A stretch of 64,000 bases of DNA from Legionella sp. (GCA_002786205.1 PEQM01000004.1:1-64000); one strand, 5' to 3'. Positions 11,608 to 23,532 are shown, numbered from the stretch's first letter. A program made the numbers and translations. Notes: a model not told the origin generated them from the letters alone.

Positions 11608-13464
11608 GTGGATACGGTATTGCCTGCAACCGAATTAGCGCTTTTTTTAACCCGTCTTCCCAATGAGCCGGGAATTTACAAGATGCTGGATAATGCCGGT
11701 AGGGTTTTGTATGTTGGCAAGGCTGCTAATTTAAAAAAACGTGTTTCCAGTTATTTTGTCAAAAATAACCAAGGGGCAAAAACCCGATCTTTGGTCAGTC
11801 AAATAGTAGCTATCGACATTTCAGTCACGCGCAGTGAAACAGAAGCTTTACTACTAGAAAGCAATCTGATTAAATCCTTAAGGCCTAAATACAATATTCT
11901 GTTGCGAGATGACAAATCCTATCCCTATATTCATTTGACCAAGCACCAGCAGTTTCCTCGTATTGAAAGTTATCGTAGCAAAAAAAAACCGAAAGAAGGT
12001 TTTTTCTTTGGACCTTATCCCAGTGGTTTGGCGGTGAAAGAAACCATAACGACCATTCAAAAAGTATTTCAATTACGCACCTGTAGTGACAGTTATTTTA
12101 ATGCACGTTCCAGGCCTTGTCTGCTTTATCAGATTAAGCGTTGTAGTGCCCCTTGTGTCGGTTACATTGATGAAAAAAATTACGCCTTATCAGTCCGTGA
12201 TGCCACACGGTTATTGCAAGGAACCTGTCAAGATTTGCTTGATGAGTTGAATGAGAGGATGAATCAGGCGGTAGCTCAATTGCATTTTGAAGAGGCTGCT
12301 TTTTTACGTGACCAAATTAAAAGTCTGCGTATGGTGCAAGAACAGCAAAGCATGGTGCAATTGAAGGGCGATGCGGATGTGATAGCGATAGATGCCCGCC
12401 CTGGCTTTGCCTGTATTCAATGCACAAGTATTCGCGATGGCCAGGTATTAGCCAGCAACAGTTTTTATCCCGAAGTGCCTGGGCAAGGTTTTGAGTCGAC
12501 CGAAGACAGTGGGTTAGCGCAGGAAGTTTTTGCCGCGTTTGTTGGGTTTTATTATCTGGATAATCCTGAGCGCATTCCCAAATTAATAGTGATACCTAAG
12601 CCATTGGCTGAGCAGCACAATTGGCAAGCGGTCTTAACACAGCAAAGGGGCAGTGCTTGTAAAATTGAAGCCTCACCCAGAGGGGTCAAAGCACGCTGGA
12701 TGGATTTTTCCCAAAATAATCTGGCTATGGCCGTTGCGGCTTATGAGACCCAGCATGCCACGTTGCAAGCGCGTTATGAAGCATTGGCGACGGTTTTGTC
12801 TTTAAAACAAAAGATTAGCCGTATGGAATGCTTTGATATCAGTCACACGCAAGGAGAGGCGACTATTGCTTCTTGTGTGGTTTTTGATAATCAAGGCCCA
12901 AGACCTGATCAATACCGTCGATTTAATATCACAGGCATTACTCCAGGCGATGATTATGCCGCAATGGAGCAGGCGCTGACTCGCCGCTACAAGCGCTTGC
13001 GGGCATTGCAATCCCTTCCTGATTTGTTGGTGATTGACGGTGGTCTTGGACAAGTGCGCGTTGCGCAACGAGTATTGGCAGGCCTACAAATTAGTGAGGT
13101 GCTTATCCTAGGTATTGCCAAAGGCCCTACGCGAAAAGCGGGATGGGAGCGCTATATTTTGGTAAAAGAAGGATTGGAGTTTACTTTGCCGGAAGATTCT
13201 AAAGCGGCTCACTTGTTACAACACATTCGAGATGAAGCGCATCGGTTTGCCATCACGGCACATAGGAAAAAAAGACAAAAAATTCGCACACAATCGGTAT
13301 TGGAAGAGATAGAGGGCGTGGGACCACAAAGGCGCAAGGCTTTGTTGCAGCGGTTTGGCGGCTTGCGTGATTTGGCTAAAGCTTCGGTGGAGGAGTTAGG
13401 TAAAGTGCCAGGAATTAACCGTGCATTAGCCGAGCGAATTTATGGTCATTTTCACGGGCGCTAG
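11608..13464 (+). CDS. uvrC: Excinuclease ABC subunit C
   Basis: [46 protein letters not shown]-terminal HhH. Confidence 0.97.
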   Translation: MDTVLPATELALFLTRLPNEPGIYKMLDNAGRVLYVGKAANLKKRVSSYFVKNNQGAKTRSLVSQIVAIDISVTRSETEALLLESNLIKSLRPKYNILLRDDKSYPYIHLTKHQQFPRIESYRSKKKPKEGFFFGPYPSGLAVKETITTIQKVFQLRTCSDSYFNARSRPCLLYQIKRCSAPCVGYIDEKNYALSVRDATRLLQGTCQDLLDELNERMNQAVAQLHFEEAAFLRDQIKSLRMVQEQQSMVQLKGDADVIAIDARPGFACIQCTSIRDGQVLASNSFYPEVPGQGFESTEDSGLAQEVFAAFVGFYYLDNPERIPKLIVIPKPLAEQHNWQAVLTQQRGSACKIEASPRGVKARWMDFSQNNLAMAVAAYETQHATLQARYEALATVLSLKQKISRMECFDISHTQGEATIASCVVFDNQGPRPDQYRRFNITGITPGDDYAAMEQALTRRYKRLRALQSLPDLLVIDGGLGQVRVAQRVLAGLQISEVLILGIAKGPTRKAGWERYILVKEGLEFTLPEDSKAAHLLQHIRDEAHRFAITAHRKKRQKIRTQSVLEEIEGVGPQRRKALLQRFGGLRDLAKASVEELGKVPGINRALAERIYGHFHGR

Positions 13465-13653
13465 TTGGCGTTCATTGGCAAATTTTGCCGTCACTTTTTG
13501 CAGTCGGATTGTCAATAACAAGAAACTGCCGTCTTTATAGCAGTTGAAAGGGTTCATTGTTCAGTTTTTTAGGAAAGTTTTAAAAAATTAAAGCATTCTT
13601 TCTTTTTATGCACGATTCTTGCATCAGGTATAAAAAAGGATGAGGAGACAACA

Positions 13654-14373
13654 ATGAAAAGAACAGTTTTAGCCGCTTCGCTGTTGTTGGCATTAAGTAT
13701 GACCCATGCCGCTAATTTTTATGGTACTGCATTATGTAATTATCCTCAGTATACTTGTGTGACTATCGCTTCGGGACAAAGTTGGGAGAGTTTATTCCCA
13801 GATGAAACGCAGCGGGACATCGTGCAAAGGGTTAATCGCTCTTACAATCATTTATGGCCTGGTAAAGTCATTGCGGTACCGAAAAACCTAGAGCATATGA
13901 CTCTTTTGGATGTAGCTCCTTTTCCTATCAAGCTGCCTGGTGAATCAGAAAAGCAAATCATCGTGGATCAGGAAAAATTAGCCTGGGCTGCCTATGATGC
14001 GCAAGGCAATCTGATTCTTTGGGGACCGATTTCCTCAGGACGCGACAAGTGTTCTGATTCCAACAAATCTTGCCGCACTTTAAGTGGTATTTTCCGGGTA
14101 TTTAGCAAGGAAAATGTGCATTGTTCTTCTGATGTATTCCCCATCGGTAAAGGGGGGGCAAAAATGCCTTATTGTATGTACTTTCATAAAGGCTTTGCTT
14201 TGCATGGTTCAGATGATCTGCCAGGAGTAAGAGCAAGTCATGGTTGTGTTCGCATGTTTACCCAAGATGCAAAATGGCTTAATGAAAATTTTGTAGAGTT
14301 ATCTAGCGATCGAAACAACCAAATGGGGACCAAAGTTACTGTTCGTCCATTAAATGATAGTGAGAAAATATAA
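13654..14373 (+). CDS. enhA: L,D-transpeptidase, EnhA-like, signal peptide plus LysM-like segment
   Basis: YkuD motif HGSDDLPGVRASHGCVRM; directly precedes EnhB- and EnhC-like ORFs. Confidence 0.85.
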   Translation: MKRTVLAASLLLALSMTHAANFYGTALCNYPQYTCVTIASGQSWESLFPDETQRDIVQRVNRSYNHLWPGKVIAVPKNLEHMTLLDVAPFPIKLPGESEKQIIVDQEKLAWAAYDAQGNLILWGPISSGRDKCSDSNKSCRTLSGIFRVFSKENVHCSSDVFPIGKGGAKMPYCMYFHKGFALHGSDDLPGVRASHGCVRMFTQDAKWLNENFVELSSDRNNQMGTKVTVRPLNDSEKI

Positions 14374-14936
14374 TGAACAAGATCACATGTCATAAAGAGT
14401 ATTCTTTATTTTTGATGATAACGGCTAGCTTGTGTAGTTTCCCGCTGCATGCGGTTAATAGCAGTACTTCACTGCCATCGCCTGCAGCAGTTGATGAGAA
14501 AGAAGCGCGTTATCCGATAGGATGCAGACCGGTAGGCTATGAAGAGCGATTAAAAATCGTGACCTTGCATCCAGGCAAAGAAGGCCATTTGCAATCGATG
14601 TATTTTTTCTATAATCAATTGCCGCAGACGATTAGTTTGTATCAAATGCGTGATAAAGACAGCGAATATTCAACGCGTTATAATCACAGCATTAAAGGAA
14701 AATCTTGGGCCGTATTGGCGGTGGGTGAGCCATTGGTGAAATTTATTTGTAGCATGGGTGATGGAAAAAAAGAGTATGGCCAACTGATTGATTGTGCGGA
14801 AACAGTCAAAATATGTGAGTACGTCAATGTTAAATTTGGATTGAATAATAAAGGTAATTATTGGATAGTGGATAGTAACACACGGAATGGCGCCGTTAAC
14901 GACGTAGTGCATTATGGCATTATACCAGGGGTATAG
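14373..14936 (+). CDS. enhB: EnhB-like exported protein
   Basis: N-terminal signal-like sequence; positional match between EnhA- and EnhC-like genes. Confidence 0.7.
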   Translation: MNKITCHKEYSLFLMITASLCSFPLHAVNSSTSLPSPAAVDEKEARYPIGCRPVGYEERLKIVTLHPGKEGHLQSMYFFYNQLPQTISLYQMRDKDSEYSTRYNHSIKGKSWAVLAVGEPLVKFICSMGDGKKEYGQLIDCAETVKICEYVNVKFGLNNKGNYWIVDSNTRNGAVNDVVHYGIIPGV

Positions 14937-14961
14937 TGCCGTATTAAAGAGGGGAATTTCC

Positions 14962-17900
14962 ATGAAATCTTTAGTACCTTGGGTCTGTTTATTTGCTGCA
15001 TCAGCCAGTTATCAAGTCTATGCTGATAAAGAATTTAATGCCTATCGTCTAGGCAATTATACGACTGCATTAGAACCACTGATGAATAAGTCCAATACCG
15101 ATGCGGTTGCAAACTATTATTTGGGACGCATGTATTTGTATGGTTATGGCCAATTAAAAAACAATGAACTGGCCATGCATTATTTTACCAAGGCAGCTGA
15201 GCAAGGTTATCTGCCGGCCATTCAACTGATGGCTAAATACACACTGATTCAAGATAAAAATCCTGAGCAAGCAGCGTATTGGTTTAAGCAAGCAGCCAAT
15301 AAAGGCGATATCAATGCCCAATTGTTTATGGGGGCTGCCTCTATGCATGGACTGGGCGTTAAGAAAAATATGGACAGTGCTTCGCATTATTTTATAGATG
15401 CGGCAAAACAAGGCAATGCCTTGGCGCAGTATGCTGTGGCGGAGAGTTTTTTAGCCAGTCGGCATGCAGCCAATAAAAAACTAGGCGCCATCTGGTTGGC
15501 TAAATCGTCAGCCAAGGGCAATTTAAAAGCGATGACCGATCTTGGGGTGATGTACCTGAAAGGGAGCGTTGTTAATAAAGACACGAGTAAAGGCCTGGAT
15601 TGGTTGCAACAAGCGGCAGCTAGAAATTATTTACCTGCCATGTGGGCTTTAGCCGAGCAAGCCCTGGCAGATAAGAATTCTGCCCTGGCTCTTGATTGGT
15701 ATAATAAAGCCGCAGCAACACAAGATCCTAAAGCCTATCTTGTTTTTGCACAGGCCTATCAGCAGGAAAAAAGCCCCATTTATGACCCTAAATCGGCTTT
15801 TTTATGGACATTAAAGGCAGCGCAAGCGGATTATTTGCCCGCCAAGCAAGAATTAATTTCTTATTATCAAAAAGGAATTGGTGTTGAAGCTAATGCTGCT
15901 TTGGCTGAAGAATGGACGACTAATGTCAATGAGTCCATCAAGAAACAAGCGGCTCTTTCCTCTTTAGAGCAAGTTGCCTTGTGGCTTAGTAATGGCACTA
16001 CCGACCAGCTGGAAAAAACAAATTACCAGCTTGGTGGTATTTTTAATGATTGGAGTAATACCAGCACTTTGGCCAATAACCGCTACAATCAGGCACCTCA
16101 ATTAGAACAAATGACGCGTCAGGATATTTTTAAACCGCAATTGGTTTTTATGCAACCTAATGATGTTTCAATTGCTACTTACTACGATGTTTTATCTGGT
16201 GATTCGTTAAAAACAAGGGCGAGTGAGTGGAGTTATCCGGTCTATCCGCTTAATCCACAACTTGCTGCTTTAGAGCGGATTTATAGTAATGTGTTAACGC
16301 ATGATTATTTACCCGCGCCTTATCTGGATGCCTGTTATGAAAACAGCATGGCAGAGACACCCGATTTATTGGCGTTATGGACAACAGGCTGGCAAAAACA
16401 AGCCAATTATTCTACCGTATTCAATCAATTGTATTCCCGCGCTATCTTGGGCGATCCGCAGGCACAATTTGAAATAGGGCAAATGTTTCAGTATGGGATA
16501 GGTATATCAAAAAATGATGATGCAGCAACAGTTTTTTACCAAAATGCGGCGGAACAACAGCATTTGGGCGCTGAATACAATTTAGGTATTTTATCTTTGC
16601 AGCGCGCTCAGGATGCCAGTGGCTATACGAGTGCGTTAAATTGGCTGAATGACTCTGCTTACAAAGGCAATGATAAAGCCCAATATGTCCTGGCCCATCT
16701 ACTGGCTCAGGGACAACAAAATAGTGAAGGTCAAGAGTTAATAAAGACCAATCCCAAACAAGCCCTTTCCATGCTGTATTTGTCTGCTGCGAATGAGTTT
16801 GGCCCTGCTCAATATGAATTGGCCAATGTCTTATCTGCAGAGGGGACTCAAGGATTGCCGCTTAAGGCTAAAAATCAAAAATTGTCTTTAATCAGAGAGC
16901 TATACTCCGGAGCTGTGCATGGTGGCGTTGTACAGGCTATGCTTCCTTTAGCGTTTTATAATGCCATGGAAACAAGTAAAACGCATCAGCAAGCAGCGTA
17001 CCAGGTAGCAGCGACGTTGGCCAATGAAGGCAATGAAAAGGCCGCTTTGTTATTAGGTTTATTGTATGACAGAGGCATTGGTGTGTCAGCGGATGCCAAT
17101 AAAGCCATGTATTGGTATCAACAAGCAGGCAATAATCCCGTTAGTGCCTTTATTTTAGGTACCTCTATGTTAGAAGGAAAGGGTATCGCTTTAAATATTG
17201 AAAAAGGCAAGGACTTGTTGGCGCACTCTGCCAGTGCATTTCCTTTTGCCGATTTTAATTTGGCTGTTTTGGATTACAAAGAAAATAAACCCTTCTTGCC
17301 TCGTTTAATCAAGTCTTACGAGTTGGGTGCCAATCATGCAGGCATTGTTTTGGCAGACTATTATATTGCTCAAAGCAATCAAAGCAGTGATGCAGACAGG
17401 CTTGCCAAGGCTCGGCAAATCTATGCGGGGCTGGCTGAAAAAGGGGATTCCGTAGCACAATTGAAGCTGGCTTATATTTTGGCTCAAGGCATAGGGCTTG
17501 CTCCAGATCCTTTCGCTGCTTTGCAGTGGTATGTCGCTTCTGCAGAACAAGGCAATGTTTTAGGGCAATATTTGCTTGGGCAGTTTTATTTGTTAGGGGA
17601 AGCAGGTGCTCCAGATTATCCGCAAGCCATAGCCTGGTATCAAAAAGCATCGAAAGAATTACCCCAGGCATCGGCTGCATTAGGATTTTTGTATGAAACT
17701 GTAGACGACAATTATGCTAAAGCACTCAAGGCTTATGAGCAGGCAGCAGATCGAGGGGATGCGTATGGTTACTATAATTTGGCTTTAATGTACGAATACG
17801 GCAAAGGGATGCCCGTCAATTACGCAAAAGCAAAAACTTTATTTGCTGCCGCAGCAGACAGAGGAGTCAGTGAGGCAATGAGTCAGATGGCTCACTTGTA

Positions 17901-18567
17901 TTTTTATGGTTTGGGAGAGGCGAAAAATGATCAGCTGGCTTTAGACTGGTATAAAAAAGCGGCTGCTTTAGGTAATGCAGATGCATTGTATTGTTTGGGT
18001 TTGATGTCTGAAACAGGTGTTGCGACCAAACTGGATTTTGCAAAGGCATTGAATTACTACGAGAAAGCCGCAGCGCAAAACAATGAGAAAGCCATGTTGG
18101 CTTTGGCTAGAATGTATCAATATGGTCTAGGCGTCAATAAAGACCTTGAGCAAGCCATGCAATGGTATCAACAATTAGCGATAAGGCAGAATGCCTATGC
18201 CCAATATCAGCTAGGCCATTACTATTTGACGCAAAATGCCAATCAATTGTCAGATAAAGCCAGACAGTGGTTAATGCAAGCCAGTAAAAACGGAAGTACT
18301 CAAGCCAATCAGTTGCTACAGCGCCTGGAGGCCGCTCAAGGCAGGATTAGTTTTATTGAGGCGGTTCATCTGAACTCTACACCGGTATTAAAAGACCCCT
18401 CTGTCGATAGAGTGTATCTTGATGCACTGAATGAATGGAACTTGGGTGATGAAATGACTTCACGGATGTTATTACAGCGTCTGGTTACGCAGTATCCAGA
18501 TTTTATTCCTGCCAGGCGCACTTATGAGCAAATTAATCAAGTCACCTTGCAGCATTCGTTAAGTTAG
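14962..18567 (+). CDS. enhC: EnhC-like periplasmic Sel1-repeat protein
   Basis: ~1200 aa with many Sel1-like repeats (A..YYLGRMYLYGYG...A..YF.KAAEQG); start at MKSLVPWVCLFAASASYQVYA (signal peptide) with upstream AGGGG. Confidence 0.9.
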   Translation: MKSLVPWVCLFAASASYQVYADKEFNAYRLGNYTTALEPLMNKSNTDAVANYYLGRMYLYGYGQLKNNELAMHYFTKAAEQGYLPAIQLMAKYTLIQDKNPEQAAYWFKQAANKGDINAQLFMGAASMHGLGVKKNMDSASHYFIDAAKQGNALAQYAVAESFLASRHAANKKLGAIWLAKSSAKGNLKAMTDLGVMYLKGSVVNKDTSKGLDWLQQAAARNYLPAMWALAEQALADKNSALALDWYNKAAATQDPKAYLVFAQAYQQEKSPIYDPKSAFLWTLKAAQADYLPAKQELISYYQKGIGVEANAALAEEWTTNVNESIKKQAALSSLEQVALWLSNGTTDQLEKTNYQLGGIFNDWSNTSTLANNRYNQAPQLEQMTRQDIFKPQLVFMQPNDVSIATYYDVLSGDSLKTRASEWSYPVYPLNPQLAALERIYSNVLTHDYLPAPYLDACYENSMAETPDLLALWTTGWQKQANYSTVFNQLYSRAILGDPQAQFEIGQMFQYGIGISKNDDAATVFYQNAAEQQHLGAEYNLGILSLQRAQDASGYTSALNWLNDSAYKGNDKAQYVLAHLLAQGQQNSEGQELIKTNPKQALSMLYLSAANEFGPAQYELANVLSAEGTQGLPLKAKNQKLSLIRELYSGAVHGGVVQAMLPLAFYNAMETSKTHQQAAYQVAATLANEGNEKAALLLGLLYDRGIGVSADANKAMYWYQQAGNNPVSAFILGTSMLEGKGIALNIEKGKDLLAHSASAFPFADFNLAVLDYKENKPFLPRLIKSYELGANHAGIVLADYYIAQSNQSSDADRLAKARQIYAGLAEKGDSVAQLKLAYILAQGIGLAPDPFAALQWYVASAEQGNVLGQYLLGQFYLLGEAGAPDYPQAIAWYQKASKELPQASAALGFLYETVDDNYAKALKAYEQAADRGDAYGYYNLALMYEYGKGMPVNYAKAKTLFAAAADRGVSEAMSQMAHLYFYGLGEAKNDQLALDWYKKAAALGNADALYCLGLMSETGVATKLDFAKALNYYEKAAAQNNEKAMLALARMYQYGLGVNKDLEQAMQWYQQLAIRQNAYAQYQLGHYYLTQNANQLSDKARQWLMQASKNGSTQANQLLQRLEAAQGRISFIEAVHLNSTPVLKDPSVDRVYLDALNEWNLGDEMTSRMLLQRLVTQYPDFIPARRTYEQINQVTLQHSLS

Positions 18568-18571
18568 TTTA

Positions 18572-18616
18572 TCAGGCGCTAAGTGTCTGTTGTTACTGGC
18601 ATACCTTAGCGCCTGA
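18572..18616 (+). terminator. Long inverted repeat just after enhC, probable terminator
   Basis: TCAGGCGCTAAG ... CTTAGCGCCTGA, 12-bp perfect arms, 21-nt loop. Confidence 0.5.
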
Positions 18617-18834
18617 ATTGATTGTATTTCATGGTTTGCAGTCCCGGTCATAGCAGCAGGCCACCTGTCTATTGTGTCGCTCTAGCCTAAGGTGTCAATC
18701 GAATCGGTTATTTAAAAGTTTAGGCCCACGCTCTGTTTTTTAAGCTGAAAATGCTTTATTATTAGCTGATATGAAAAAATTACAAACGAGTAGCTGTTTG
18801 TTGTCTAGTCGCTTTTATAGGGGTTTTTAGCCCG

Positions 18835-20631
18835 ATGCAAGTAGAAAATATAAATCAATTTATTTTAGATGTAGAGTCTTTTCCTGGAGACAAAGATGAG
18901 ATTTCCATTGCTGTCGGCGAGCTGCTAAAAGAGTTTAAAGACAGAACAGGCCTTATCAGTCCGGCAGAATGCGATTTTCTTGAAGCTGTATTGGCTAGCC
19001 GCTGGCAGAAGATACAAGACGAGCCATTGTTTGATTATACCCTAAATCAGCATGGTATTAATCGTTACTGGGTTGAATTGGCTAAAGCGCTTGCTCCGGC
19101 ATCGGGGAAAACCTACATTCAGCTGTTATTTCCTACCGTAATCAATCGTCATGATTTTCTCAATCTCAAACAGTTACATGAAGTGAGCAGCACCATTAAT
19201 TTGTATCTGGGAGATGATGATATTCATCTGTACAGGAAAAAAAGTCTGTGCGCTCATCTTTGTAAACGAGGTATTTTAGCTACTAAAAGAGAGAGCACCG
19301 GCCCATTCACTGCCTTGACTGTAAAAGAATTGTCACGCATTGCCTTATGCGAAAAATCTGAATCCAGTAGTTTTGCGGTACATGGAGAAACCTTTGATAG
19401 TTTTTGGGAGTTCTTAAGAAAAAAAGTATTTCCTTATTTAAATGAAACAAACAAATTAAATTATGACCTGTATGTTGAGTTTTACGGATTAATTGAGTTA
19501 AAAAATAAAGGTGTTTCTGATGAGGCGTTTAAAGCGCAGTTAGATACATTTTTAATGTCTTTGTATGCGAAAGATTTAAATACTATCAATGCCTTTTATG
19601 GTTTGTCGATTGTAGAAAATGACCAAAAATATTATGGTATAGACATCCTAATTGATTTGTATACCAATAACCAAGCTTCTTTTGCTGTTGCCCCTTTTCT
19701 TCAGTTGCTCACTGCGCAGAGTAAAACGCCGGTCAAACCGGTGCATAAGGCATTGAGTTTACTGACTTCTTTATTAAGCTCTCCTCATTATCCAGGTACC
19801 GGCACTGTTATATTTTGGGATTTTTATGTAGAAATTGCCCCGGAATTGGTTGCTATTTATTCTCAGTTCGAGCAGGCTTTACATGAGGATGACAACATGG
19901 CTTTGAGCAATGCCTATAATGAGCTGGCATTGACAATAAACCAGTTGCCCTCATCATCCTCAGGCTTATGGAAGCATTTGTTTGATAGCATTGATAAACC
20001 CTATGGCATGGAATCCAATCATTTAAAAGTAGATTTCAGTACCAGGTACTATCCAGGTGAATTACTAATGCAAGCCTTGTCTTGTCCATCATGCTTGGAT
20101 TCTTTGCCTGACATCGATTTATTTTTAGATGCGTTAATTTGCACCTTTAGCCAAAAAACAGCATCATGTCTGGAAAAACAGCTGCGAGTGAATCTTTTGT
20201 TTGTGCAATGGACAATGAAGTTGGATACAAAAGAGCAAGTGATAGTGCTCTGTGCTTTATACAAGCAATTTGGTTCGGATTTTAAAAGTCATTTTATAGA
20301 GCATTGTGCCCATCACATTAAGCGACAATTAAAAAAAGTGCAGATATTAGTGCCTGATCACCGATTAAGCTTTATGGGTTCAACCAGAGCGTTAACCTTG
20401 CCGTCGCAGGTTATTGATGCGTTTAACATCCCCAGTAATCTCAGTGTGGCTCAGATGATAGAAAGATACAGAGAACTATTGACCGACATTGATCCGCCTA
20501 TTCATTCGGCTTTAAATCATGCTTTACTGCAGTATGTTTATCAATGCTCCTGTCCTATTGCCAATTCAGATTTTTTGTTGAGCAGGGATGCAAGCAGCCC
20601 CGGGCGTGACTCTTTAGGTGCGCCTACTTGA
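18835..20631 (+). CDS. Hypothetical protein (598 aa)
   Basis: Long intact ORF; no recognised family. Confidence 0.8.
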   Translation: MQVENINQFILDVESFPGDKDEISIAVGELLKEFKDRTGLISPAECDFLEAVLASRWQKIQDEPLFDYTLNQHGINRYWVELAKALAPASGKTYIQLLFPTVINRHDFLNLKQLHEVSSTINLYLGDDDIHLYRKKSLCAHLCKRGILATKRESTGPFTALTVKELSRIALCEKSESSSFAVHGETFDSFWEFLRKKVFPYLNETNKLNYDLYVEFYGLIELKNKGVSDEAFKAQLDTFLMSLYAKDLNTINAFYGLSIVENDQKYYGIDILIDLYTNNQASFAVAPFLQLLTAQSKTPVKPVHKALSLLTSLLSSPHYPGTGTVIFWDFYVEIAPELVAIYSQFEQALHEDDNMALSNAYNELALTINQLPSSSSGLWKHLFDSIDKPYGMESNHLKVDFSTRYYPGELLMQALSCPSCLDSLPDIDLFLDALICTFSQKTASCLEKQLRVNLLFVQWTMKLDTKEQVIVLCALYKQFGSDFKSHFIEHCAHHIKRQLKKVQILVPDHRLSFMGSTRALTLPSQVIDAFNIPSNLSVAQMIERYRELLTDIDPPIHSALNHALLQYVYQCSCPIANSDFLLSRDASSPGRDSLGAPT

Positions 20632-20641
20632 GCGCTAAAGC

Positions 20642-21625
20642 TTATTTAGAAATGGGATGACCACCATATTGTAAGCATAATTTAACAAAATTATCATAAC
20701 GATTGGATGAAATAAGGCCTTGATTTACAGCTTGGATGAGCGCACAAGAAGGCGTTGCAATGTGGGTGCAATTGCGAAATTTGCATTGATTAAGATAGGG
20801 TAAAAATTCTTTATACCCATAAACCATTTCTGCAGGCGCAATGTCCCATAAACTAAACTCTCTTACTCCAGGGGAGTCGATGAGTGCGCCACCATCAGGA
20901 ATGGGGTAATAGCGTGAATTGCTGGTCGTATGTCGGCCTAATTCAGAACCAAGAGAAATGTCTCCGGTGGCGATATGGAGCTCATGAGGTAAAAGGGCTG
21001 AGATCAACGATGATTTACCTACGCCTGATTGACCAACAAACACACTGCTTTGCTCATTGAGCAAATGTTTAAGTCGTAGTAGGGCTTCTTGATCGTGCTG
21101 ATTATGCAGGTGTAGAGGGTATCCAAGAGGAAGGTATTCATTTTCAAGACGTGCTTGTATTTCATGGCAAGGCAAGTCGGTTTTATTTAATAGAATGATT
21201 GCCGGCAGTTGTAGCATTTCGGCCATAATTAAATAGCTATCCAGCAAAGGCCAGCTGATTTCCGGTTTGACGGCAATAACAATAATGATTTGACTGATAT
21301 TGGCTGCGACCGCTTTTTTTAATCCTTTGCCTGTTGGTCTGGCCAAAAGACTCATGCGTGGATACACACTGACGATGACGCCTTGATGGCTTCCTTCTTG
21401 TTGCCAGACTACCTTATCACCGGCTACGACTGTACTCAGGTGAGGCCTGATAGAACAACGAATCGTTTCACCTTGCGAGCTGACAACTTCTGCATAGCGG
21501 TTGAACCGTGTAATGACCAAACCATCCGCTAAAATGCCATCACCGTCTTCTTTTTTTAGTTGGTATCTGCTTTGTATTTTTTCAATACGTGTTGTTTGTT
21601 GTTTATTAATTCGTCTTTTACTCAT
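20642..21625 (-). CDS. rsgA: Ribosome small subunit-dependent GTPase RsgA
   Basis: Circularly permuted GTPase: NKTDL, VGQSGVGKSSLISALLP, DSPGVREF; zinc-binding C-terminus CKFRNCTHIATPSCA. Confidence 0.95.
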   Translation of the reverse strand: MSKRRINKQQTTRIEKIQSRYQLKKEDGDGILADGLVITRFNRYAEVVSSQGETIRCSIRPHLSTVVAGDKVVWQQEGSHQGVIVSVYPRMSLLARPTGKGLKKAVAANISQIIIVIAVKPEISWPLLDSYLIMAEMLQLPAIILLNKTDLPCHEIQARLENEYLPLGYPLHLHNQHDQEALLRLKHLLNEQSSVFVGQSGVGKSSLISALLPHELHIATGDISLGSELGRHTTSNSRYYPIPDGGALIDSPGVREFSLWDIAPAEMVYGYKEFLPYLNQCKFRNCTHIATPSCALIQAVNQGLISSNRYDNFVKLCLQYGGHPISK

Positions 21626-21745
21626 GGGGGTGTTCTGTATTATAATGAAGCGTTAATGGATTCATTTTTGTTAGTATCACCCTATCTTGGCTGAAGATAC
21701 AAAAATGTCAACAAAACTCACCCTAATGAAGGTAAGTCTTAGTTT

Positions 21746-22978
21746 ATGAAAGTGTATTTGGTCGGCGGTGCAGTGCGCGATCACCTATTAGGCCTTCCAG
21801 TCCGCGAGCGTGATTGGGTCGTCGTCGGTGGCAGTCCTGAGGCCTTGTTGCAAAAAAAGTACCGGCAAGTAGGGCGTGACTTTCCTGTTTTTTTACATCC
21901 TGAAACTCAAGAAGAGTATGCTTTGGCTCGCATGGAGCGTAAAGCGGCACCAGGATATTATGGTTTTATTTGCGATTTTAATCCCAACGTCACTTTAGCA
22001 GAAGATTTGCTTCGGCGTGATTTGACGATTAATGCGATGGCAATGGATGAACAAGGACAAATTATAGATCCTTATCATGGGCAAGAGGATCTGCGCAATA
22101 AGTGGCTCCGTCATGTTTCTTGGGCCTTTACTGAAGATCCTGTGCGTGTTTTAAGAGTTGCTCGTTTTGCTGCACGTTTTTATTCTTTAGGATTTAGGGT
22201 AGCCAATGAAACGCGTCTTTTGATGTACCAGATGGTGCAAAATAAGGAGCTGGAAGCATTGGTTGCGGAGCGAGTATGGCAAGAATGGCAACGTAGCTTG
22301 TGCGAGCCTCATCCGGAACAATTTCTGCTGGTATTACGTGCTTGTGGTGCACTACGAGTTATTCTTCCTGAATTGGATGCTTTGTTTGGTGTACCCATCG
22401 CTTCTTTATCGTCTTTACCAGTAGAAAAAGACAGTGGCTTACGTGCCTTATTGGTTTTGCAGCGAGCGGCACAATTAAGCCCTGATCCGGTTATTCGGTT
22501 TGCTGCCTTGCTACAAGATTTAGGCAACGCACAGGCTCCTATATCCAGTTGGCCCTTGTCTTTTACCGACTCGAAGCAGAGTGTTTCTTTGATACAGGCT
22601 TTGGGTGAGCGTTTACGCGTACCGAAAGAATATACCACCTTGGCTGTATTAGCAGCGCGTTATCATCGGGTATTGAATCAAATTAAAGAACAAGATGCAC
22701 TGTCTTTAGTCACGGTATTGGAGGGGCTGGATGCATTTCGCAGACCCCATCTTTTATCGCAATTGTTGCTTGTCTGTCAGGCTGGTTTTACGGTAAGGCA
22801 ACCGGAAGAACCCTATCCTCAAGCTGCTCTATGGACTACTTTGCTGGCTGAGTGTGCTAAAGTAGCAGTAGATGACATTATAGCGGATGGGCATCAAGGG
22901 CAAGCCATTAAACAAGAACTGCATCAAAGACGGCTTGCGCGTATTGAATCCCTCATTACTCTTTGGAAAACTGAATGA
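21746..22978 (+). CDS. cca: CCA-adding enzyme (tRNA nucleotidyltransferase)
   Basis: [42 protein letters not shown]. Confidence 0.96.
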   Translation: MKVYLVGGAVRDHLLGLPVRERDWVVVGGSPEALLQKKYRQVGRDFPVFLHPETQEEYALARMERKAAPGYYGFICDFNPNVTLAEDLLRRDLTINAMAMDEQGQIIDPYHGQEDLRNKWLRHVSWAFTEDPVRVLRVARFAARFYSLGFRVANETRLLMYQMVQNKELEALVAERVWQEWQRSLCEPHPEQFLLVLRACGALRVILPELDALFGVPIASLSSLPVEKDSGLRALLVLQRAAQLSPDPVIRFAALLQDLGNAQAPISSWPLSFTDSKQSVSLIQALGERLRVPKEYTTLAVLAARYHRVLNQIKEQDALSLVTVLEGLDAFRRPHLLSQLLLVCQAGFTVRQPEEPYPQAALWTTLLAECAKVAVDDIIADGHQGQAIKQELHQRRLARIESLITLWKTE

Positions 22979-23532
22979 AAAACAATCAAAATTTAATCTG
23001 GCTTGATTTGGAAATGACAGGGCTTGAACCAGAGAAAGACAGAATTATTGAACTGGCAACCATAGTAACGGATGCTCATCTGAATGTGATAGCTGAGGGC
23101 CCGGTATTTGCTGTTGCACAACCTAAAGCTTTACTCGATGGTATGGATGCCTGGAACACCAAGCATCACAACCAAACAGGCTTGGTTCAGCGTGTTTTAG
23201 AATCAACAACAAGCGAGGCTGAGGCAGAGGAGCAAACGATAGCATTTTTAGCTCAGTATGTGGATAAAGGAAAATCACCGATGTGTGGTAATAGTATTTG
23301 TCAGGATAGACGTTTCTTGTATAAATACATGCCTAAGCTCGCTGCTTTTTTTCATTACAGGAATTTGGATGTGAGCACCTTAAAAGAATTGGTCATCCGA
23401 TGGAGCCCCCATCTTTTAGGTGGTGTTGTTAAAGCATCCAAGCATATTGCTTTGGATGACATTAAAGACTCAATTAATGAATTGACCTATTACAGAACAC
23501 ATTTTATTAACGGTTTGGAAGAGAACAAGTGA
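22975..23532 (+). CDS. orn: Oligoribonuclease
   Basis: [45 protein letters not shown]. Confidence 0.97.
   Translation: MKNNQNLIWLDLEMTGLEPEKDRIIELATIVTDAHLNVIAEGPVFAVAQPKALLDGMDAWNTKHHNQTGLVQRVLESTTSEAEAEEQTIAFLAQYVDKGKSPMCGNSICQDRRFLYKYMPKLAAFFHYRNLDVSTLKELVIRWSPHLLGGVVKASKHIALDDIKDSINELTYYRTHFINGLEENK

Noticed and set aside
17305-17680. Minus-strand ORFs inside enhC
   Set aside because: Overlap the Sel1-repeat coding frame; no domain recognised.
14962-18567. Possible DNA tandem repeat / CRISPR-like periodicity
   Set aside because: The periodicity is protein-level Sel1 repeats, divergent in DNA; no repeat-spacer architecture.
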